Source of the DNA: CAVQFO01 sp963711725
GTDB lineage: Bacteria; Pseudomonadota; Gammaproteobacteria; Nitrococcales; Aquisalimonadaceae
DNA: 64,000 nucleotides
Direction of reading: 5' to 3'
NCBI GenBank assembly: GCA_963711725.1
Contig: CAVQFO010000028.1
Span: forward strand, 62,001-126,000
Positions 57,958 to 64,000 of this stretch are shown here, in pieces. A program made the position numbers and the translations under genes. Below the pieces are notes generated by a model. It searched no databases and was not told the origin of the DNA. It saw only the letters and a list, made by a program, of their open reading frames with translations. How positions within the stretch are numbered: the stretch's first letter is position 1; each line of letters begins with the position of its first letter.

Positions 57958-59150
57958 GAGTTCGCCCCGAAAACCAGGCAGCAGTTGTTGCCGCCGAAAC
58001 CAAAGGAATTGCTGGCCACGCGCCGCAGGCCGCGTTGCTCGTTACTCACCTGGACCGCCGTGGCGAACCCGGGATCCACACTCCGGGTATTCAGGCTGCC
58101 GGGGACCAGTCCGTTTTGCAGGCACAGTGCGGAAATCACCGCCTCGGTGATACCGGCCGCGCCCAGGGTGTGCCCCGTCCAACCCTTGGTGGAGCTGCAG
58201 GCGGTGTCGGTACCGAATACCTGCTTCACCGCGGCGTCCTCCATGCGATCGTTGGTGGGCGTGGCGGTGCCGTGCAGGTTCACATAGTCGATATCGCCCG
58301 CCTGCAGGCCCGCCCGGGCCAGCGCCTCGGTCATGGCCTTGGCCGCGCCCCCGCCCCGGGGATCCGGCGTGGACATGTGGTGGGCATCGCTGGACTCGCC
58401 GTAGCCCAGCAGCAGCACGTCGCCGGACTCGGCCCGGTCGGGGCGCTCCAACAGCGCGAAACCCGCGCCCTCGCCGATGGAAAGGCCGTCGCGGCCGGCA
58501 TCCGCCGGCCGGCAGATGTCCCGGGACACCAGCTCCAGCGAGGAAAATCCGTACAAGGTGGTGAGGCAGAGGCTGTCCACACCGCCCACCACTGCAGCGT
58601 CGCAGATCCCCGCCTGGATGTAGCGGTGCGCCGTGGCAAACACCTTGGCGCTGGAGGAGCAGGCCGTGGAAATCGACAACGCCGGTCCCCGCAGGCCCAG
58701 GTAGCGGCGGCTGAAATCCGTCAGGGAATACAGGTTATGGGTTTCACGGTAATGGTAGTCCGCGGGCAACGCGCCGTGGTTGCGATCCAGCTCCCGATAC
58801 GCCAGCTCCGTGCTGAGGACCCCGGAGGTGCTGGTACCCAGGAATACACCGACCCGGGCTGCGCCGTAGCGCCGCGCGGCGTCCCGCGCCGCGCGCTCGA
58901 AACCGTCCGCACCCAGGCCCATCAAGGCCAGGCGATTGTTCCGGCAGTCGTAGTCCGCCAGCTCCGCCGGGACACCTTGAGCCTCCACGCCGTCGACCCG
59001 GCCCACGTAGGTTTCCAGGTCCGCATGTTCGAAGTCGTTGGGGCGCAGGCCCGTACGCCGTTCCCGCAGCGCGGCCAGCGTGGCGGCGGCGCCGTGGCCC
59101 AGGGCGTTGACCGCCGTGAAGTGGCTGAGAACCAGAGGTTGAATCCGCAT
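57954..59150 (-). CDS. 3-oxoacyl-ACP synthase (ApeO-like ketosynthase)
   Basis: A 398-residue KAS with the triad Cys164 (STACSSSAK), His in NLHGTATPTND and His in GHTLGAAG. It extends the polyene chain with malonyl-ACP, together with the chain-length-factor-like protein. Start at 59150 (MRIQPLVLSHF) is used: the frame to 59363 has no similarity. It lies 53 bases after the MMPL exporter gene. Confidence 0.93.
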   Translation of the reverse strand: MRIQPLVLSHFTAVNALGHGAAATLAALRERRTGLRPNDFEHADLETYVGRVDGVEAQGVPAELADYDCRNNRLALMGLGADGFERAARDAARRYGAARVGVFLGTSTSGVLSTELAYRELDRNHGALPADYHYRETHNLYSLTDFSRRYLGLRGPALSISTACSSSAKVFATAHRYIQAGICDAAVVGGVDSLCLTTLYGFSSLELVSRDICRPADAGRDGLSIGEGAGFALLERPDRAESGDVLLLGYGESSDAHHMSTPDPRGGGAAKAMTEALARAGLQAGDIDYVNLHGTATPTNDRMEDAAVKQVFGTDTACSSTKGWTGHTLGAAGITEAVISALCLQNGLVPGSLNTRSVDPGFATAVQVSNEQRGLRRVASNSFGFGGNNCCLVFGANS

Positions 59151-59203
59151 AAGCGTTTGTTGAGTCCATGCCCGGGGGTACGCCCGTCCGTACCCGCTCA
59201 ATT

Positions 59204-61507
59204 CTAGTTCGGGGTGCGGCGCCCGCGTTGAATGGCCGCTCCCGCAAAGGCGAGCAGCATGGCGAACAGGCTGCCGCAGGCGGCCGTCAGTCCGATGGCG
59301 TGAAGAACAGGAACACTGGAAGTGGCCAGCAGACCGAAAACCAGAATCGTCGATGCCGCACACACCATCACGGCATAAGTGCTCTTCGCCCCGTGGTCGT
59401 CTTCCTCAGGCCGGGTGGCGAACACCCCGTAATCGATGCCCAATCCTACCACCAGCAGCAGCGTAACCAAGTGGAAGATCGACAGGGCTTTGCCCAGCAG
59501 GGTCAGCAGCGCCACCACCATCAACACCGCGCCCATGCCGCTCCAGGCCACGGCGGCCACCCTCCGGGGCCGCCGCAACGCCACCAGCAGGACGATCAGA
59601 ATGGCCAAAGCGCCCCATCCCGACTGTGCCAGCGCCGCATCCCGGTAGGCCGCGATCATGTCCTCGGTCCGCTGCTTGAGATCCACGAAGCGCACGCGCC
59701 CGCCGGAGTCATCGGCCAGGGCCCGCAGGGGCTGGGTCGCAGTCACCCCGCGCAACGGCACAAGCGCCGCCCAGCCCTCGCCCCGGCGCACCAGCAGCCG
59801 GCCGACCTGATCCCGCAGGGGACCGGCGAGATCCTTACCAGGCACCAGGGGCGTGGCCTGCCGGCTCCAGGCCACATCCTTGATGAACGGCTGAAAGACG
59901 TCCGGGCGAAACGGCAGACCGTCGATAGCCTGGGCGAGACGCTGCTTCAGGACGTCCGGCTGGGGCAATGCGCTTCGGCGCTGCAATTGGGCGCGGCGGC
60001 TTGGCAGATAGCGGGTGACCAATTCGTAGCCGCCCAGGGCCTTGCCCCCGGCAAGGCGATCCAGGCCTGGCCGCAGATCCTCGCACGCCTCCAGCACGGC
60101 CTGCCGGTCGGCACCGGCAACCACCAGCAGATAGCGGGAGCCGCCCACGCCAAGGGCGCTGCGCAAGTCGATCTCACGCTCCTTGACCGCACGCGGCATG
60201 GGACTGAGGGCGGCCAGATCGCTCTGCCAAACCGGGGGATGCCAAGCCAGATAACCCCCCGCCAGCACCGGGAGGACCATGGCAGCCGCGCCCAGGACAC
60301 GCGGCGCCGGCAGTCCCGGCAGCGGAGGGAAACGCAGATCCCGGCCCATCCCACCCATGCGCGGCAGCAGATAACGGGTGGCCAGCCCTGCCGTGAGCAA
60401 ACCCACCACGGCAAACACGCCCAGTTGCATCAAGCCCGTAAAGCCGGAAAACAGCAGCGCCGAGAACCCCAGCAGCGTGGTCACCATGCCCAGGGCCATG
60501 GCCGGCCAGATCCGGCGCGCGGCATCCGGCGGCCGCTCGCCTTCGCGGCGGTGGATAAACAAGTGCAGCGGATAGTCGATGGCCACGCCCAGCAGCGTCA
60601 CGCCGAAGGCCAATGTGATCCCGTGTACGGAACCAAACACGAGAGCCACCGCAACCACCGCAACCAGCACCCCGGAGGCCAACGGTACGCCGGCCAGGAT
60701 CAACAACGGCAAGCGCCGCAACACCAGGAGCAGCAACAGCGCCAGGGCCACCGAGGCCAATACCGAGAGCACTACGGTCTGGTGGCGGATCGCTCGCGCG
60801 GAATCCAGGGCCACCGACGGCGTGCCCGCCAACTGCAGGTGCGCACCGGTGCCGGCAGCGGCATCCTTGAACGCACCTTCCAGGGACGCCCGGGCACGGG
60901 CCTGGGCGGCGGCATCGAACGGCCCGGCGGCCGTCCATACCAGCATCAGCGCCCGGCGGCCCTGCGGGTCGAACCACACTCCATGGCGCCGCGCCGGGCC
61001 TTCCCGGGACCAGCCCTGCAGAAGGTGAAGCATCTCGCCGGTGGGATCGGCAGCGGCGAGCTGGGGATCGAACAGGTTGACCGGCGCCGACAGCAGGTCC
61101 AGCAGGCGGCGGAGTTCGGCGCGCAGGGCCGATACGGTGAAATGGTCGGGATCGACCTGGTCGCTCAGCAGGTAGCGGTAGCGGAAGACCTGGTCCCGGA
61201 GAGACTCGGGCAGCGGGCCGCCGCCATTGCTTGCCAGTGTGAACTGCGGATCGTGCCGCAGACGCCCGAGCAGGCCTTTGCTCACCCGGGCCAGCTGCGC
61301 GGGCTCGGCGCCGCCGATGGCGACGATGATCATGCCCGCGTCACCGCCCCGGCGGATCTGATCCACCAGCATACGCTGATCCGGATCGTGCCCCGCCGGC
61401 AGGAACACGCCCAAGTCGTTACTGACCCGCACCCCCGTGGCCACCACCGCCGCCAGCACGGCGCAGGCCACCAGCCAGCCCAGAAACCAGCGCACGCCTG
61501 CGTTCAT
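59204..61507 (-). CDS. MMPL/RND-superfamily lipid exporter of the aryl polyene operon
   Basis: A 767-residue inner-membrane protein with two repeats of one helix, a large periplasmic loop (about 30-230 and 410-560) and five more helices. The family sequence FGVTLLGVAIDYPLHLFIHR and GLGIDYGVFATRP marks the two conserved proton-relay regions. In aryl polyene clusters this exporter (ApeM-like) moves the polyene lipid from the inner membrane. The start overlaps the LolA-like gene by 4 bases. Confidence 0.9.
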   Translation of the reverse strand: MNAGVRWFLGWLVACAVLAAVVATGVRVSNDLGVFLPAGHDPDQRMLVDQIRRGGDAGMIIVAIGGAEPAQLARVSKGLLGRLRHDPQFTLASNGGGPLPESLRDQVFRYRYLLSDQVDPDHFTVSALRAELRRLLDLLSAPVNLFDPQLAAADPTGEMLHLLQGWSREGPARRHGVWFDPQGRRALMLVWTAAGPFDAAAQARARASLEGAFKDAAAGTGAHLQLAGTPSVALDSARAIRHQTVVLSVLASVALALLLLLVLRRLPLLILAGVPLASGVLVAVVAVALVFGSVHGITLAFGVTLLGVAIDYPLHLFIHRREGERPPDAARRIWPAMALGMVTTLLGFSALLFSGFTGLMQLGVFAVVGLLTAGLATRYLLPRMGGMGRDLRFPPLPGLPAPRVLGAAAMVLPVLAGGYLAWHPPVWQSDLAALSPMPRAVKEREIDLRSALGVGGSRYLLVVAGADRQAVLEACEDLRPGLDRLAGGKALGGYELVTRYLPSRRAQLQRRSALPQPDVLKQRLAQAIDGLPFRPDVFQPFIKDVAWSRQATPLVPGKDLAGPLRDQVGRLLVRRGEGWAALVPLRGVTATQPLRALADDSGGRVRFVDLKQRTEDMIAAYRDAALAQSGWGALAILIVLLVALRRPRRVAAVAWSGMGAVLMVVALLTLLGKALSIFHLVTLLLVVGLGIDYGVFATRPEEDDHGAKSTYAVMVCAASTILVFGLLATSSVPVLHAIGLTAACGSLFAMLLAFAGAAIQRGRRTPN

Positions 61508-62142
61508 TGAGGCTCCTGGAACAGCAGCACGGTGCGATCGGTGTCCGACTGGCGGATCTCCATACGCTTGAAGCGCGCATCGACGCCTTCAATCGTCAAG
61601 ACCTCGAAGGGACGGCCGTCGACGATGAAATTGCCGCCGGCGCCGTCCTGCTGAGCAGCGTCCACCGCGCTTTGCCGCGGCTTCAAGGTGAGGGTCCAGT
61701 CGTCCAGCGTGCCGCTGAAACCGACCTTGAACTGGCGTTCAAGCGCCTGCCGGTCGCCGTGCAAGGCACCGAACAAGGCATTGGCGAACAAGGCCAGGGC
61801 CGGCTGGTCGCCCAGGGAAAAGCGGTGCTGGTCGCCGCCCGAACGCACAGTGACCTCCCGACCCCGGATGGTCAGATCAGTGGCCTGGTCGCCGTCCAGC
61901 TCCTTGTGGAAATAGTCCGGCGCGCGATAAACGATGCGCCCGGTGCGCTCCAGCGGGCGGGCGAACAGGCTGGAATAGCGCCGCTCCCGGTAGGCGGTAT
62001 CCACCTTGTCCACGGCCGCAAGGCGCGTCATGAGCCGGTCCAGCGGCTTCGCCGCGGGCTGCGCCGCTGCCAGCGCGGGGCAGGCGGCCGCCAGCCACAG
62101 CGCGAGCAGCAGGCGGTTAATCCAAATCCGACCAGTAGTCAT
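61504..62142 (-). CDS. LolA-like outer membrane carrier protein
   Basis: A 212-residue periplasmic protein with a signal peptide (about 1-27, ending ALA) and a LolA-type beta half-barrel (RTGRIVYRAPDYFHKELDG). It probably ferries the polyene lipid from the MMPL exporter to the outer membrane (ApeL-like). Start at 62142; the frame open to 62436 shadows the acyltransferase. It overlaps that gene by 26 bases. Confidence 0.87.
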   Translation of the reverse strand: MTTGRIWINRLLLALWLAAACPALAAAQPAAKPLDRLMTRLAAVDKVDTAYRERRYSSLFARPLERTGRIVYRAPDYFHKELDGDQATDLTIRGREVTVRSGGDQHRFSLGDQPALALFANALFGALHGDRQALERQFKVGFSGTLDDWTLTLKPRQSAVDAAQQDGAGGNFIVDGRPFEVLTIEGVDARFKRMEIRQSDTDRTVLLFQEPQ

Positions 62143-63019
62143 ATAGATTGAACCAGTTGTAGGGTGCCTGGCGGCAGTAATGGCTGAGCCGTTCGGCATA
62201 GAGCCGCGCCAGGCGCGCAGCCTCCGCCTCCCGCTCTTCACGAGGTACCTGGCGGCCTTCACCAAAGCGTTCGAACACCAGGCGATAACGCCCGCCACCC
62301 TCGTAGAGACCCAGGCACAAAACCACCGGCACCCCCAGCGCCAAGGCCAGCAGCATGGGCCCCAGGGGCAACTCCACGGGGTCTCCCAGGACCTCGCAGG
62401 TGACTGTCTTGTCACCCGGCAGGGCGCGGTCTCCAAGAATACCCACCATCTCTCCGGCGTCCACGCTCTCCTTGACCTGGAGCATCGCCGCGGGGTCGCC
62501 CACCGGGATTACGGACGCTTTGAGATCCGGGTTCACGGCTTCCAGGGCCCGCTCCACGTTGCGGCCACGCCCGTCGCGATACATGAGCACCCGCACGGCC
62601 ACGTGCATGCGGTCCTTTTCCGCCATGGCGCGCATGACATCGAAACTGCCCAGATGCGCCCCCAGAAGCACGCAGCCCCGGCCTTCGTTCACGGCGGAGA
62701 CCAAGGCTTCCCGATTCTCGTAACGGAAATCGAAGTAGCGGAAGCGGTCGGCCAGGATGTAGAGGCGGTCCAACAGGCTGACGGCAAAGGTGAAATAGTG
62801 GCGGAAGACGTCGCCTGCGCGGGCGGGGCGGCCCAGGGCACGGCCCAGATAGAACCGGGAAACCCGAACGGCGCGCGGCGAGGTCAACACGTAGTACAGC
62901 GTAATGGGATAAAGCAGCACGCGGGTCGCGGGACGCCCCAGGCCCAGGGCAATGGTCTTGATCAACCAGATGGCGAATGCGCTGCCTCGCCCCCGTTTGG
63001 CCGTCCAGTGCGTGGACAT
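62117..63019 (-). CDS. LpxL-like acyltransferase of the aryl polyene operon
   Basis: A 300-residue membrane acyltransferase with the HX4D motif in GAHLGSFDVM and a C-terminal PYNWFNLYDYW, as in the acyltransferase half of ApeJ-like proteins. It would attach the acyl or polyene chain to the lipid head group. Start at 63019 (MSTHWTAKRGRGSAF) is used. It is distinct from the lipid A enzyme at 22821 and encoded with the pigment genes. Confidence 0.86.
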   Translation of the reverse strand: MSTHWTAKRGRGSAFAIWLIKTIALGLGRPATRVLLYPITLYYVLTSPRAVRVSRFYLGRALGRPARAGDVFRHYFTFAVSLLDRLYILADRFRYFDFRYENREALVSAVNEGRGCVLLGAHLGSFDVMRAMAEKDRMHVAVRVLMYRDGRGRNVERALEAVNPDLKASVIPVGDPAAMLQVKESVDAGEMVGILGDRALPGDKTVTCEVLGDPVELPLGPMLLALALGVPVVLCLGLYEGGGRYRLVFERFGEGRQVPREEREAEAARLARLYAERLSHYCRQAPYNWFNLYDYWSDLD

Positions 63020-63021
63020 GA

Positions 63022-63354
63022 TCAGGTCGCGGTGGTGTCGATGGTGTCCGCGCTGCGCAACAGGCCGGAGACCAGAATGGGCGCGTCGCCGCCGCGCAGC
63101 CGACACTCGAAGCGCAGCCGGTCACCACGGCCGCGTTCCACCCGGATATCGGCGCTCTGGCCGGGCAGCAGCGGATGCAGGAACTTGGCGCTGGCCACCT
63201 CGCAGACACGTCCGCCGCCCGTGGTATCCAGATACCGGCGCGCGGCCTCCATGACGTGCTGCAGAATGACCACGCCCGGCACGATCGGGTTGCCCGGAAA
63301 ATGCCCCGGCAGGGACGAGTGATCGTGGCTGACGGCGAAGGTGTAGTCGATCAT
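63022..63354 (-). CDS. hotdog-fold 3-hydroxyacyl-ACP dehydratase (ApeI-like, FabZ-type)
   Basis: A 110-residue protein containing LPGHFPGNPIVPGVV, the FabZ active-site motif with the catalytic His. Short for a FabZ but normal for the second dehydratase in aryl polyene clusters. It forms the double bonds of the polyene together with the 56717 gene. It overlaps the AMP-ligase gene by 4 bases. Confidence 0.88.
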   Translation of the reverse strand: MIDYTFAVSHDHSSLPGHFPGNPIVPGVVILQHVMEAARRYLDTTGGGRVCEVASAKFLHPLLPGQSADIRVERGRGDRLRFECRLRGGDAPILVSGLLRSADTIDTTAT

Positions 63355-64000
63355 GAGCGATCCTTGCGACGCCCGGCGCCGAACTGCTTGCGGGTCGGCG
63401 CGGCGCCGTGAAGATGGCGGTCGGCCAGGGCCTGGAGTTCACGCTTGGGAAGTTTACCAGAGGCGTTGCGCGGCAGCGCCTCCAACTTCACCAGCGGGCG
63501 CGGCAGAAACACGGGGTCGACCTGGCCCCGCAGACGCTCCAGAATCTCGGCGGATTCCAGGCCCGGCGCCACCACAAACGCCATCAGGCGTGTGACCTCG
63601 CCGCCGGTTTCCTCGGGCATGAAAAACGCGCCGTCCTCCACGCCCTGCACGGCCGTGAGCTTCAGATTGAGATCCCCCAGCGAGGCCCGCTTGCCGGCAA
63701 TGTTGAGCAAATCCTCGGAGCGGCCCAGCAGATTGAAATGGGTTTCGTCGCGAAGATCCAGCACGTCGTTGAGCAGTACCGGCGCGGGGTAATGGGGCGC
63801 CTCGGCGCGGAACGCCTCGCCCTCCGCGGCGATGCGCACACCCGGCAGCGTGTTCCAGAGACTCGCCCGGGCCGGGCGCCGGGTGGCCATGTTGCCGGTT
63901 TCGGTGGAACCGTAGATCTCGTAGAGCGGAGCCTGCCAACGGGCCTCGGCCGCCTTGGCCATCTCCGTAGGCAGCGGCGCGGTGGCCGAAAGCATCCAGT
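63351..64000 (-). CDS. AMP-forming acyl-ACP synthetase (ApeH-like), 5' end beyond the window
   Basis: The C-terminal 217 or so residues of an adenylate-forming enzyme are present; the frame is open to the right edge. YEIYGSTETGNMATR is motif A5, GRSEDLLNIAGKR the hinge region and NASGKLPKREL the catalytic lysine motif. It would load the starter (an aromatic acid such as 4-hydroxybenzoate) onto a carrier protein. Carrier proteins and other early genes are expected beyond 64000. Confidence 0.88.
   Translation of the reverse strand, partial: WMLSATAPLPTEMAKAAEARWQAPLYEIYGSTETGNMATRRPARASLWNTLPGVRIAAEGEAFRAEAPHYPAPVLLNDVLDLRDETHFNLLGRSEDLLNIAGKRASLGDLNLKLTAVQGVEDGAFFMPEETGGEVTRLMAFVVAPGLESAEILERLRGQVDPVFLPRPLVKLEALPRNASGKLPKRELQALADRHLHGAAPTRKQFGAGRRKDRS

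Overview
This is a high-GC chromosomal window from a gammaproteobacterium. The gene neighbourhoods are typical of that class: rsmD-coaD, rpmB-rpmG, pcm-like/rhodanese/tolC beside waaA, glnE-ilvE, groESL beside cutA-dsbD, and aroQ-accB-accC. An isolated zinc-ribbon type ATP sulfurylase with a TSUP-family anion exporter nearby would fit a Chromatiales/Ectothiorhodospiraceae-like sulfur bacterium, but the sequence alone does not settle the order or genus. I see no rRNA, tRNA, CRISPR array, prophage or intact insertion sequence.

Layout. 1-6.4 kb (+): end of an M16 peptidase, a catalytically degenerate M16 partner, rsmD, coaD, ggt, greB and a LivK-type binding protein. 6.5-12.7 kb (-): an EAL-HDOD signalling protein, a Gld-type ABC exporter (ATPase, permease, GldG, DUF4340) and mutM; a MITE-like element sits between gldG and the DUF4340 gene. 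13-14.7 kb: a fatty acid desaturase and ribosomal proteins L33 and L28. 15-18.6 kb: a sigma32-type hsp20-cbpA pair and thiC. 18.8-25 kb: pcm-like, rhodanese with a CsoR/CstR-like operator, a frameshifted tolC, then waaA, lpxL and hldE. 25-36.5 kb (+): a lipopolysaccharide/surface glycan cluster with a deacetylase, waaC, glycosyltransferases, an AsnB amidotransferase flanked by two paralogous glycosyltransferases, and a sulfotransferase. 36.7-43.2 kb (-): CHCC zinc-finger protein, ilvE, glnE and a CIRCE-controlled groESL. 43.5-48.8 kb (+): cutA, dsbD, tlpA-like, aroQ, accB and accC. 49-55 kb: a frameshifted sat, yfaZ, a TSUP permease, an NDUFA9-like protein, cca and a small lipoprotein. 55.1-64 kb (-): an aryl polyene (xanthomonadin-like pigment) biosynthesis operon that continues past the right edge.

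Three observations cut across the window. First, a family of REP-like palindromes starting GTAG sits at six of the eight convergent gene junctions and at the end of ggt; its hairpin stems change by compensation between subfamilies (GCGGCG/CGCCGC, GCGGTC/GACCGC, GCGGTT/AACCGC). Second, three core genes (tolC, groEL, sat) carry single-base frame disruptions, which points to indel errors in the assembly rather than biology. Third, the envelope is the main theme: lipid A-core assembly, a probably amidated and sulfated glycan, a surface-linked pigment, periplasmic thiol chemistry and chaperones.
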